Assembly: GCA_963383645.1 (NCBI GenBank)
Contig: OY726572.1
Span: 69,238,856-69,302,855 of the forward strand
From: Muscardinus avellanarius
Lineage: Eukaryota > Chordata > Mammalia > Rodentia > Gliridae
Direction: 5' to 3'
Length of the DNA stretch: 64,000 bases
Shown here in pieces: positions 1 to 13,500 of the stretch. The translations under genes were made by a program, and so were the position numbers. Position 1 is the stretch's first letter, and each line of letters starts with the position of its first letter. Under the pieces are notes generated by a model. The model ran no database searches. It was not told the DNA's origin and saw nothing but the letters and a program-made list of their open reading frames with translations.

Positions 1-32
1 ACAAGTGTGTGCCACCACGTCTGGTCCATGGT
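1..32 (-). mobile_element. B1-ID SINE, cut by the window edge
   Basis: ACAAGTGTGTGCCACCACGTCTGG is the 5' end of the B1 half in reverse. Confidence 0.75.
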
Positions 33-176
33 CTCTTTCTTGAGCTATTATGGTAGGTTTTTTGTTTTTGCTTTTTTTTTTTTTTTCCAATTGTGGTAAG
101 TACACTTGACCTGCAATCCAATAACTTAAAAAAGCTTTAAGTGTATGCTATTTGTGTGTGTGTGTGTGTGTGTGTG

Positions 177-381
177 TGGTACTGGGGATGGCACCCAGGG
201 GCATTCTACCTCTGAGCCACACCTCCAGTCCTATTTTCTATTCTTTTTTTTAAATTTTGAAACAAGGTCTCACTGAATTGCAAAGGGTCTCACTAAGTAG
301 TAGTTGAGGTTGTCCTCGAACCATGATCCTCCTGTCTCAGCCTCCCAAATGTTGAATTACATTTGCCACCATGCCCAGCAA
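177..381 (-). mobile_element. B1-ID SINE
   Basis: ID half (GGTACTGGGGATGGCACCCAGG) then B1 half in reverse, ending CCACCATGCCCAGC. A (TG)n tract (152-178) borders it. Confidence 0.9.
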
Positions 382-500
382 ATGTATGCTATTTTTAATC
401 TATAGGTATGATGTTACATAGCAGATCTCTAGAAGTTATTTGTAGTGTCCTTCTCTTTCCTTCCTTCCTCCCCTCTCTTCTCCTTCCTCCCTCCCTTCCT

Positions 501-672
501 TTGTACTGAGGATTGAACTAGATTGTTCTACCAGTTATACCCCTAGTCCTTTTTATTTTAAAACAGAGTCTTGCCAAGTTATCTTGCTGGCCTCCAATCT
601 GTGGTCTTCCTGTCTCAGCCTCCCAAATACTGGGATTACAGGCATGTAATCCCAGCCACCTCATCCAGTTTT
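501..672 (-). mobile_element. B1-ID SINE, diverged
   Basis: TTTGTACTGAGGATTGAACTAG and TCTCAGCCTCCCAAATACTGG mark both halves. Confidence 0.8.
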
Positions 673-1656
673 TTTAAAAAAATTTGTCAATAATGTAACA
701 CTCCCTCAGGTATCAGGATACTTACCGAGTAAGTGTAGACTCATACAGGTGCCTGAGGCCCTGGTCCTGCAACACAGCACAAAGCCATGTATATTCCACT
801 CTGACTGAGCTGTGCAGGCCTCTGAATAGCAGGAGAACTGAGGCCAGCAGGGGTATCTGGGTGCAGGTTGGCAGAATGGAAACACTGAGGCTGGTGAGAT
901 GGCAAATAAGAACCCATTCTGGTGAGGTGGGAAGGAAGAGGCACATGTAGGCCAACCCTCTGAGCTCTTGGTGCATGCTCCATTATTCTATCAAACTGAC
1001 TTGCAAAACGCAAGTTCAGAGGTAAAATATCTAAGAATTTTAAGATAGCAACCCAAGCAGGGGGCCTTTCTGCACATTGGAGCCTGTGTGATTGCATTGG
1101 TCATTAGCCCACGGGGCCATCCCTTCATATAAATCTATTCATATTGATATAATAGAAAAATGTTCATTGATAAATGACTAAAAATACTATGGTACAATCA
1201 TACAATAATAAACCAAGAAGTCATTAAAACAAAATAGAGTTATAAATACTGACATTTGTCTAACATATCTGAACAAAGAATGCTACAGAATTTTTGGTAT
1301 ATTATGATCTCATTAAAATATTAAGTATATATGTATGTATGTAAGTGTATGTATATGTATATAGAAAGGAACATTTGTAAGGATATCCCAATCTCTTAAA
1401 AGTTACTAGGGGAGGAAGGATTGTTTTTTACTTTTTTATGACTATAATATTTTAGTTTTTCACTGTTAGGATATAGTGTTTCCGAAATAAAAGAAATACC
1501 ACAAAATTTAACTCTAACACCTAGTAACATCTGTTTCAACTGCAGTAAAATCTGCTGGCTTACTTCATCACTTACAAACACAAAGACCACAGAAAAAATC
1601 TTTATGACCTGTAAAAAACTATTCATTACAATTTTTACCATTCCTTTCACTTAAAA
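673..1656. other. M1AP intron, unassigned
   Basis: 722-1100 holds overlapping minus-strand open frames (84 and 118 codons) that match no family I know; 1130-1480 is AT-rich and looks like an old LINE segment. M1AP exon 5 was sought and not found. Confidence 0.5.
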
Positions 1657-1742
1657 ACATCTTGAGGCAGGAAGATTATGAGTTTGAAAACAGCCTGGGT
1701 GACACAGTGAGGTCTGATATCAAAACCAAAACCCAAAACCCA
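1657..1742 (+). mobile_element. Old B1-like fragment next to M1AP exon 4
   Basis: TTGAGGCAGGAAGATTATGAGTTTGAAAACAGCCTGGGTGAC is B1-like; its A-rich end touches the exon 4 donor. Confidence 0.55.
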
Positions 1743-1752
1743 AACTCCTTAC

Positions 1753-1921
1753 CACCGCTGCTGAGCTCTTCAACAGGAGATGCTGAGTCCATATGCTCTG
1801 AGATTTCATTGGTGACTTCAACAACCTGGAGCCTCCTGAGTCTAACGAGGTCTATATCTTTCAGCCCTTCCTCCAACTGTTTAACCACTTCTTTTCCAGG
1901 ATGGGAAGTCAGGACAGTAAT
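1753..1921 (-). CDS. M1AP: M1AP coding exon 4 (residues 143-198 plus one base)
   Basis: The exon begins [20 protein letters not shown] after a TTTTCAG acceptor and ends in the PVEELSSG region before GGTG|GTAAGG. It is 169 bases and ends in phase 1. An old SINE-like fragment starts only about ten bases downstream of the donor, so reading through the donor would add a repeat-derived tail. Confidence 0.88.
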
Positions 1922-4900
1922 CTGAAAATAAATCCCAGAATCAGTGTTGTCACTCTCAAGTCTAGAGCCAGTAATATCACAGCAGAAGTCTCGTAGTGGT
2001 GATTGTGTTTGGTGTAAAGAGGAGATTTATTTATTTATTTATTTATTTTTTGGTGGTACTGGGGTTCCTGGAAGCCCTTCTACCTCCGGGCTACACTCCC
2101 AGACCTACTTTTTATACTTTTTTTTTTATTTGGAAACAGGGTCTCCTAAGCCAGCGCGCGCGGCTGGCTTCGAACCTGCGCGATCCTCCTGTCTCTGCCT
2201 CCCAAGCGCGGAGATTACAAGCGTGCGCCACCACGCCCGGTGTGAGGAGATTTAATTGTAGCAAACAAATCACATTTCACTTGATCTTAGTCAAAAGGCC
2301 GAGAAGTGCTACAAATTCAATTTCATTTGGCAGATTCTGGTGGGACAGGTCATCACAGAAGCTTTTTAGTCAGGCTGAACTGACCTCAGAGAGTGACTAG
2401 GAAACATGTTTTCTGCCTGTAAGTGGCTGAAAATCTAGCCTTGAAAATTATATCCAATGCATACAAAATAGAGACTAGTCAATAGAGATTAATGTAAGGA
2501 TTAAAAATGAAGATTATAGCCGGATGTGGTGGCACATGCTTGTAATCCCAGCGCTTGGGAGGCAGAGACAGGAGGATCGTGTGGGTTCGAAGCCAGCCTC
2601 ACTGGCTTAAGAGACCCTGTTTCCAAATAAAATATAAAATAGGTCTCGGAGTGTAGCCCGGAGGTAGAAGGGTTCCATCTCCAGTACCACACACACACAC
2701 ACACACAAAAGAAGATTATAAGGATTATAAATAACAAATTATAAGGATTATAAACAATGAAACCTATATGGACCAAAATAATGAAACCTATATATAGGAC
2801 TGAAATGGGAATATTGCTTTGAATTCCAAGGGCCAGCATCTCTTACCTCCAAGGAAGTGCAGGGCAGAGCGGCACCTGTGGTCAAATATCTGCTGAACTG
2901 TTTGAACTGCTGGAGCCCATCCTCTACGGCCAGCTGTAGGGAAATGCCTTGTGGTCTGAAACCACCTTCTGTTTGTAATGTGCGGAGCTCTGAGATGCAG
3001 GTCTGCAACCTCACAAAGTTCCCTTTCACTTGCTGCAGAGAAGAATGAATCAAAGATATAAATCTTTAGTGACCCAACTTTTAGATAAATTGGCAGTCTA
3101 ACTGCATTATCAATGGTTCCTCAGGGGTCTCTTCCTTTCCCGAGACTCTGTTTGACCAGTATGTACTGAATACCTACTATGTTCTAGGCCCTGCACTGAA
3201 CTCTTCCCTACACCCTAGGAAGGGAAATTTGTTAGTAATGGGGGAAAATGAGAACTAGAGAGTATGTGGGAACTCTCAGTTTCATAAACTTAAATTATTC
3301 TAAAAAGGAAAACCTATGTAAGTAAATAAATAAATACACTTTATTTTCTTTTTTTTTTAAATTTTATTTTATTGGTGCACCGTATTCATACATCATAGTG
3401 GGATACAAACTTTTGTAGACATACATGCACACATCGCCCAGTCAGCCCCCACCCGATCCCCACCCCATTCTCTCCCCATCCCTCCTTCCCATGCTTGGCT
3501 TAGTGGTTGACATCTAGTATTATAGCAATTTATCCAAAATTAAAAATGATAATCTCACATAACAGTTTCATTTGTCTGATACCAAGCGTTTGATGATTTA
3601 AAGATAGCATTTCAATATTTCTTTTTGCTTTCTTTCTTACTAGAGCATATTTTTTTCTGTTTTTTAGGTGAAACTATCATATATTTATATATTTATTTTT
3701 CAGAAAAAAATCTATCCTAATATGGAATATGGACTCTAGATACCCAAAACGATCTTGAAAAAGAACAAAGCTAGCAGATATATATTTTCTGATTTCAAAC
3801 CATATAAAGCTACAATAATTGAAACAGTGTAGTACTGTTCTAAAGGCAGATATATAAACCATTGGAGTTAAATACAAGCCTAGAGCTAAATTCTTCCCTA
3901 TATTGTCAAGTTATTTTTGACAAGGTTTCCACGAACATTTGGTGGTAGAAATAATAATCTTTTAACTAAATATTGTTGAAAAATAATAATTACATGGAAA
4001 AGAATAAAATTGGACCTTTACCTAATCCCATATACAAGTATTAACTCAAAATAGATAAAAGACCTAAATATAAATCTTAAGACTATAAACTTTTAGGAGA
4101 AAATCTGGGTCATAAAACCTCACAACATTGAAATTGGCAGTGATTTCTTGGATATGATTTCAATGGCACAGGCAACAGAAGAATATACAAACTCCCTAAA
4201 AAATAAAAAAAATATTGTATATCCAAAGACAATGTAAACAGAGTTAAAAGTTACTAATAGAATTGGATAAAATATTTCCAAATGCTATATCTGAAGGTAT
4301 ATTAATATTCCAACTAGAAATCCTAAAAATTAACAACAATAAAGGCAAACAATACAACTTAGAGATAGGTAAAAGACTAACATAAATAATGAATCTCCAC
4401 AGATAACCAATCTTACTTGTCTGTTGGATGGAAACTCTTGTTTCTCTGGTTCTGGTGAGTGTTACCTATTTCTTCTTTGTAGTTAATCTCTTTGAGTATT
4501 TTCTCTAGCGCTGGTTTTGAAGACATAAATTCCTTCAGTTTCTGTTTGTCATGGAAGCTTCTTATTTCTCCATCTAATTTGATAGAAAGTTTTGCTGGAT
4601 AGGAAATTTTTGGCTGGAAGTTGTTTTCTTTCAGAGTTTGGAATATGTTACTCCAAGCCCTTCTGGCTCTCATGACTTGGTTTGGGAAGTCTGGAGTGAT
4701 TCTAATTGGTTTGCCTCTGAATGTCAGTTGGCCCTTTGTTTTTGTTGCCTTTAAGATTCTCTGCTTGGCTTCCACATTGGTCATTTTGACAATTATATGG
4801 CGTGGGGATCCTCTTCTCCGATCCTGTCTAAAGGGAGTTCTATAAGTTTCCTGGATCTGTGTATCAACCTCTTGCTCTATATTTGGAAAATTTTCTGCTA

Positions 4901-6937
4901 TTACTTCCTTGAAGAGATTGTTGATCCCTTTGGTTTCACTTTCTTTTCCCTCCTCTATTCCAATTATTCTTAGGTTAGCTCTCTTAAGATGGGCCCATAT
5001 TTCTTCAATGTCAGATTCCTGCTGTTGGATATTTTTTTCTAGATTAGAAACTATGCATTCATTTTTGGATTGCTCATCTTCTAAGAGCGAGATTCTGTTC
5101 CCCATGTGGTCTAATCGGTTGTTTGTGCTTTGAATTAAGGCCTTTACTTCATTAATTGCATCCTTTGTCTCTTTTTGGCTCTCTCTGAGTTCTTTTCGAA
5201 GCACCTCTATTATTTCTACAGTTATTTTCCTGATTTGATCTTCTAGAAATCTCTGATTTTCTGTTTTATCAGGTTCTGATGTTGTGGGGTTGTGAGCATT
5301 CATTGCTCCAGTATTATTCCTCTTTCCCATGATTTCGGAGTTTTGTGCCTTCTCTGGGTTCTTCCCTTGGGTCACTATGGCTTCACTTAAAGTGCTCTGG
5401 ATCTCGAGTCTGTATTATCTCAGACCCCACTACTCCTTTACTGGGTTGTATCACAGAGTCTCCGACCCAGGGAGTCGATAGAGGCTGCTTTAAACTATGG
5501 GGGGTGCCAGGTTGCACGTTCTCCTATGGTGTGATATCTCTGCCACCACCACTCCCTCACTGGGTCAAGTCCCAGGAGGCCCAATACTGCGATTTCTCCT
5601 CTGTGGCCCGCAATTTGACTCACTGTTCTTGAGTACGCAGATGTAGCTGTACTGGACTCGGTGAATTCACTGCTGCTGCTGCCGCCGCCGGTGGCAATAT
5701 GGCGCCTCTGCCACGCCCTCGGCCATGAGGCTGGCGTATTTTTTCTTCTCTGGTTTTGATTTCCACTCTGAATCCCTGCAGCGTGTGCTGAGCTCAGCCA
5801 CTGGGAGCTTTAAATGCTGTCTGCGCCGAAAGATCCCGCCTGGCTGTTCCGCAGCGGCTCACCTGGCTTGCTGTAGCCGTCCATTGAGTTCGCCGCTGCC
5901 GCCGGCAGTATGGCGCTGCTGCCGCGTCCTCGGGCGCGTGTGTCTCCTCTGTGGCCCTGAGCTCTGTTCTCAGTCCGCTTTCTCTCTGGAGCCTGGTGGG
6001 TTTTTTTTGTTTTTCTGGTGATGGTGTTTTCTGGCTATGAAAGGCGCTCTTTTTGTGGTAATGGAGATTGGTTGTTAGCGGGACTCTTAAGCCCCGCTTT
6101 TCTCGGTCGCCATCTTCCGTGACTCCCACTTTATTTTCTATTTCTGATAAATCCATATAATCCAATCTTATTACTAACGTTTTTATATCAGTAAGGCACA
6201 GTTATTATAATTAATGGACCAATATCAATACACTACTACTAACTAAAGTATGCAGTTCATAACCCACTGCTTTTAACCTACCATTTTAATTGTATCATCT
6301 AGAAAATACATTGGATTTATTAATTTGCAAAAGATTAAAAATAATATTTTTGTGTTTTTTACCTTAAAATTTTTTATTGCTGCATAATAAATTATACAGT
6401 ATAAATTTTATGGTGGCACATAATTTGATCAAATTCATGCCCCATTGCCTCCTCTGACCCTTCCCTCTTCCACCTCAGTGCCCTTCCTCTATCTCATTGT
6501 GTTCCTTCATTTCTTTCTTTCTTTATTGTACTGGGGATTGAAACCAGGGGTGCTCTATCACTATACCTACAGCCCTAGTCTTCACCTTTAAGTGTTTGCT
6601 CCATCAGGAATTTATCTTGGTGCAAGCTGTGATTGTGAATATGGTTTATTTTTCCCATATGGCTATCCACTTGGCCCAAGCATTTATTGAATAATATTTT
6701 CCTCAATTAACTTTAAACCCCATCTTAATTTTATACTAAATTCCCATATGTGTTTATTTCTAAACTTTAAATTGTATCCTTTTAGTCTGGACTGGTGGCG
6801 CATGCTTGTAATCCACACGCTTGTAATCCCCTTGCTTGGGAGGCTGAGACAGGAGGATCGCACAGGTTCGAAGCCAGCCTCCTCAGATACTTAGTGAGGC
6901 TCTCAGCAACTTAGACCCTGTTTCCAAATTAAAAAAA

Positions 6938-6993
<56 letters not shown>

Positions 6994-9900
6994 GTCTGGG
7001 AGTATATCCCTGAGGTAGAAAGCCTCTGGGTTCCACCCCCAGTACCACCAAAAAAAAAAAAAATTGTATCCTTTTGTTTTTGTTTTCTCTGTTATTTCAA
7101 TATCTAGGATCACAGTGTTTAAATATTTGTTAATATCTGATAGAAATAGTTTCTGAATAATCTTGATTTTTTTTTTTTCAGTACTGGGGATTGAACCCAG
7201 GGGCATTCTACCTCTGAGCTACACCCCCACCCGTTTTTTATTTTGAAACAGGGTCTCACTAAGTTGCAAAGGGCCTCATAAAGTACCTGAGGCTGGCCAC
7301 AAACCTGCAATTCTTCTGTCTCAGCCTCCCAAATACCGGGATTACAAGCATGCACCACCATGCCTGGCTCTTGATGTTTGCTTTTAATTTGAACTATATT
7401 ACTAAGATGTTTAGTTCTCTTGGAAATTTCACTGGGTATTACATTTATAGACTAGGGACAACTGACATCTGCCTGAGTTTTTCTAAGAATTAGTGACAAA
7501 TAGCTTTTGTATTTCTCAATAGTATTGAAACTGCTTTATTTTTAAAACTGACCTATGCTATAAAGAAGAACAAAATTATGTCATTTACAGGAAAGTGGAT
7601 GAAACTTGACAATATTATGCTAAGTGAGATTAGTCAGTCATAACAAGTAAAAGGTCAGATGTTTTCCCTTATATGTGGAAGCTAGGGCAAAAATAGAATA
7701 TAAAAGGGTCTCTAGAAAAAGGAGGAGAAACCCTAGTGGAGTGATGGAGAGGATGTAATGGAGGGAGGGAGGTGGAGAGAGACTCGAGGAAGGAAACACT
7801 TCAATGGACATAATGTTCATATACAAAATTATCAAGGCCAACTGCAATGTGCGTGGGGAGGCTAGGGGAGTGGGTGGAGTTGAGGGGAGGCTCACTGAGT
7901 GCTGTGTGCATGTATGTCTCTATCCCTCTGAACTTCATCATGATGTATAATTAAAATGCATGATACAATAAAATAAAAGACAAAAAACCGATTTATGGTG
8001 TATGACCTAATTTTATACATATAAAATAAAAATTGCATTTTAATTCATAAAAATCTTGCACATTTATTGTTAATTTCATTCCTAAGTGTTTGATCATTTT
8101 AGTTATTGTGATTGTATTTTCTTCCATTATGATTTTTAACTTGTTGCTTTTAGACACTGAAGGGTCTGAACATCTATGTGGATTATTTTTGTTTGAATTA
8201 ATTTTCTGATTCTTTTTAATTTTCTGGATACATAATCATATAACTTGTAAGTAATAGTTTTATCTCTTCCTTTTTTTGTACTCTAATTTCTTTTTTTATG
8301 AAATAAAATTGGAAGTTATGCGTGGTGGCACAGGTTTTTTTTCCCAGTACTTGGGAGACTGAGACAGGAGGATCACAGGTTGAAAGCCAGCCATAGCAAC
8401 TTAGGCCCTCCACAACTCAGTGAAACCCTATTTCTAAAAAAATAAAATAGAAGCCGGGCGTGGTGGCTCACACTTGTAATTCCAACATTTGGGAGGCTGA
8501 GGCAGGAGGATAGTGGTTTGTGGACAGCTTCAGCTACTAAGTAAGGCCCTTTTCAACTCAGTGAGACCCTGTTTCAAAATAATAAAAAATAGGGCTGTGG
8601 GTTGGCTTGAAGGTAGAATGTCCCTGGGTTCAATCCCCAGCACCAAACACACAAAAATAAATAAATAGATGGACAGACAGATAGATAGATAGATAAAAAG
8701 GGATGGTGGTGTAGATTAGAGGTAGAATGCTGTATTGGACTCTATTTAAATTCTTGGTATATTATTCTCTTAATATGATGCTGAATTATATTGCCAATTT
8801 ATTTTGAAATTTTTGAGCTTGTGAGACTCATAAGTTAAACTGGTCTGGATTTTTCTTTTTGTGCAGTATTTATTGAGCTTTAGAATCAATACTATTTTAT
8901 ATTCATAAAAAGAATTTAAAATATTTTTCTTGTGTGCTATGGAATAGACTAAAATCATAGTAATCATCTCTTCTCCCTCCCTCCCTCTTTTCCCTCCTTC
9001 CATTTATACAGGGTTGGGGATTAAATCCAGGGCCTCATGCATGCTAGGCAAGTACTGAGCTCTATACCCAGTCCTATAGCAACCATCTATTCTTTAAAAA
9101 TTTGCTATTATTTCAGCCAGGTGTGTGGCTCATGCTTGTAATCCCCGTGCTTGGGAGGCTGACACAGGAGGATCGCTCAGGTTCGAAGCCAGCCTCAGCT
9201 GGCTTAAGAGACCCTGTTTCCAAATAAAATATAAAATAGGTCTGGGAGTATAGCCCAGAGGTAGGAGGCCCCTGGGTTCCATCCCCAGTACCACCAAAAA
9301 AAAAAAAAAAAAAAAAAAAATCCTATTATTTCTCTGCAAAGCCATTTGGGACCAGCAACCTTTTTTAGAAATTAGCTCCTGGCATCTTTTTCTAATCTTT
9401 ATAAAGAAGATGTTCAGTTTGGATTTCTATCTCTTCTAAAATCACTCTTGATAATTATATTTTTATGGAGAATTAGTTATGCATTTCATTAAGCGAAGTT
9501 ACTTTTCATATACATACATATATATATGAATATACATAACTAAATATTCATATATATATGTATACATATATATTTGGTGGCATTTGGGATTGCACCCAGG
9601 AGCACTGTACCTTCAAGCTGCCTCCTAGCCCTTTTTATTTTTTAATTTTAATTTTTTATTTTTTTGCGGTACTGGGGATGGAACCCAGGGACATTCTACC
9701 TCTGAGCTACACCCACAGGCCTATATTTTACTCTTTATTTTGAAACAGGGTCTCACTGAGTTGTAAAGGACTTCAATAAGTACTAGCTGAGGCTGTCCAA
9801 GAACCGTGATCCTCCTGTCTCAGCCTCCCAAATGCTGGGTTTATGGGCGTAGTGGTGTAGCTTATTTTGCATCACCAGGTCTGGCCTACTAGGTTGCTGA

Positions 9901-10521
9901 GAGTCTTACTACATTGTTGAAGTTGTCCTCAAGCCTGTGATCTTCCTCTTTCAGCCTCACAAGTATTAAAATTATGTGTGCCACCATCCTAGTTTTTTCT
10001 TGTAACTTTTTAGGGTTTTTTGTTTGCTTTTTCTTCTTTTATATACTTTTATTGGTGCATTGTAATGATACCTCATAAGGTTGAATGTTATAGAAACATA
10101 CACACACACAGCACTTGGTGAGCTCTCCCCCCACTACACCTAGCTCCCCCTTCCCCAAACATGTTATTATTGAGATTAGCATTGATAATTTTTCTACTTT
10201 TATTGGTGTATTGTAACTATACCTCATAGTGAGGCATAGAGCGATAGGAGTATACATGCACATGATACCTGGTATGTTTCCCTCCGAGTTCCATTCTACT
10301 CCCTCCCCTTCCCTTCCCCATACATGTCATTGAGATTGCTATTGGTAATTTTGTATATGTACATAGCATTACTTAAATTGCTACCATTATCATATCTTAA
10401 TTGCATATTTGTCCCTTCTCCTTCATTCTTTTTTCTCAAACTAGGTTGTAATTTTAGCTTAGATTTCCTCATTGACCTAAAAGTTATTTACGAGTTAAAA
10501 TATTTCAACAAAATATATTAA

Positions 10522-10577
<56 letters not shown>

Positions 10578-13500
10578 TTTTGCGGGTCTGGGGATGGAAC
10601 CCCAGGGCATTTTACCTCCGAGCCACATCCCCTGCCCTATTTTTTATTCTTTATTTTGAAACAGGGTCTCACTAAGTTGCAGACAGCCTCACTAAGTAGC
10701 TGAGGCTGTCTGTGAACCGTGATTCTCCAGTTTCAGCCTCCTGAATGCTGGGATTACAAGCGTGCGCCACCATGCCCGGCTTAACGCATATTTTGAGTTA
10801 AAAATATTTGGACAGAAACAGGGGCCTTCTACCTCTGAGCTATACCCCCAGTCCCATTTTATTATTTATTTTGAAACTGGGTCTCACTAAGTTGCAGAGG
10901 GCCTCACAAGTTGCTGAGGTTGGCTGTGAACCTATGATACTCTTGTCTCAGCTTCCCAAGTACTAGGATTACAAGCATGAGCCACCAAGCTCTGCTCTAT
11001 TTTATTTTTATTTTGTCTTACTAAGTTACCTGAAATTTTTTTTTGCCTCAGCTCCCAAGTACTGGGATTATAGGCATATGCCATTACATCCAGCCAATCC
11101 AGCCACACCACTTTATTTTCAACTTTTCTTTTTTTTGCGGGTCTGGGGATGGACTACCCAGGGGCATTTGTACTCCCTGACCTATTTTTTTATTCTTTAT
11201 TTTGAAACAGGGTCTCACTAAGTTGCAGAGGGCCTCACTAAGTAGCTGCTGTCCGCGAACCGCGATCCTCTGGTCTCAGCCTCCCGACTGCTGGGATTAC
11301 AAGTGTGTGCCACCACGCCCGGCTGTTTTCAGCCTTTCTGAATCATTTTGTCATTGTATCATGAATACCAGAGGTTTGCTTTGTGATAAGATCTATAAAT
11401 TTTAAAAAGCATTTTAATAGATGAGCTTAGTATTCTTACATTTATTGAAATGTATATATGCTTATTTTTAGTTGTATAATTTTATGATATACTTCACTTC
11501 AAATCTTTTAAAAAATCACTGTCTGTATATTTTATTTTCTTCATCTGTATATTTTTCTTGTCTTTATGAAGGTTTATATTCTGTTTCAGTGTCTATTACT
11601 CTGTTTATGTAATTCTCATGTTATTTCTTTAGCAGTATTTAATTTGTCATATAAAAATTAAAAATTTAATGAATTTCCTTGTCTTACATTTACCCTCCCT
11701 CTCCTACAGCACTCAATTATAGTTTATAATATTACTTTTTTGGCATTTATCTTTATGCTGTTAATATATATTCTATCTTTATTATTGGTTACCTTAAAGT
11801 ATTCCATTTAAATTTCAGCTATTAGAAATGAGGAAATGCTTGTTATAGCTAAATTATAGCATTCTGAGTTCTAATATATCATTGTAGATAATAAATAATT
11901 TTTTTTCGGTACTGGGGGTAGAACCCGGGGGTATTCTACTTCCAAGCTACACCCTCAGTCCTATTTTTTATTCTTTATTTTGAAATAGGGTCTCAGTAAG
12001 TTGAGGAGAGCTTCACTAAGTAGCTGAGGCTGTCTGTGAACCATGATCCTCTGGCCTCAGCCTCCAGAATGCTGGGATCATAAGTGTGCACCACCACACC
12101 CAACTGATAATATATAATTTAAATAACTTTATTATTATAAAAATGGAAAGATCTTCACAGCAAGGGCATTCTTCTGAAACCCTGCTTTGAGAAGAAATGA
12201 ATAATTTTGGTCAGAATTATTTATATTAAGGGCACAATGGATATAAAAGGAATTCTAATATTTTAATTATGAATCTTCTGTCATGACTCCTTATAAAATG
12301 TTCAGAATCATTTGATTATACTCAAAAATTAAATATGAAGGGATATATTGAGGTGTTCATTCTGAGTAAGATTTCTGTCTCTCCATTTATATTTTGAGCT
12401 GTCTCTGTAGATAGGAAATGTCAGAATTTACGTAGGTCAATGACATGGATTTAAGGTCATATTTTCCCATTAAGAGCGGATCATTCTATACATAAGATGA
12501 TATAGCATTGTTCCTGCAATCTTTCGGCACTTTTAACTACAGTTGGACTTACTGCTGTGTAAGAAGAAAATTTTGGCTTGCAATTTTTCCTGTTATCACA
12601 TAGGAATGCGACTTTTTTTTTTTGTGGTACTGGGGTTCCTGGAAACCCTTCTACTTCCAGGCTACACTCCCAGACCTATTTTATATTTTTATTTGGAAAC
12701 AGGGTCTCTTAAGCCAGAGGAATGCGACTCTTGATTAAAAACCTGTGTGTGACTTTTCAGACCTAACAATAGGCAACTGCAAAGGCTTTACCTGCAGCCC
12801 TTTTGGGGGTGACTGTGGGAGAGAGAATGCCCTTCCCACAGTGGATTTGGTGCATAGCCAGTGCACTGCTGTCTCTGGAAGGGGCCGTGATCAAGGATTC
12901 AGGCCTATGACAGATCAAGTTCTTGGAATATTTGTCTTCTTAGTTCAAATACCAGCCAGGTATGGTAGCACACACATGTAATTCTAGTACTTGAGAGGCT
13001 GAAACAGGAAAATCGCAGGTTTGAGGACAGCCTTGGCAACTAGTGAGACTTATCAACCTAGGAAGACCCTGTTTCAAATTAAAAATAAGAGCCTGGCGTG
13101 GTGGTGCACGCTTGTAATCCCAGTGCTTGGGAGGCTGAGACAGGAGGATCACACAGGTTCAAAACCAGCCTCAGCTACTTAGTGAGGCTCTCAGCAACTT
13201 AGTGAGACCCTGTTTCCAAATAAAGTATAAAATAGGTCTGGGAGTATAGCCCAGAGGTAGAAAAGTCCATGGGTTCTACCCCCGAGTACCACAAAAATAA
13301 ATAAATAAATAAATAAATAAAAATAAGAAAATAGGGATGAAGGTATAGCTCAGAGATAGAACGCCCCTGAGTTCAATCCCCAGTGCCCTCCAAAAAAGTC
13401 AAATACCATACCCCAGGTGATGTCTAGCCACTCTGTCCTATTTTAAACAAGAATTCTGTTAGGTTGGTGTGGCCAGAATCGCCCTTACCTCTGATGCTTC

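Noticed and set aside
741..1097. 118-codon frame as M1AP exon 5
   Set aside because: The translation does not resemble the M1AP region that should follow exon 4, and there is no suitable acceptor and phase.
9005..9078. tRNA gene
   Set aside because: The tRNA-like box comes from an ID element; no full cloverleaf or anticodon arm is present.
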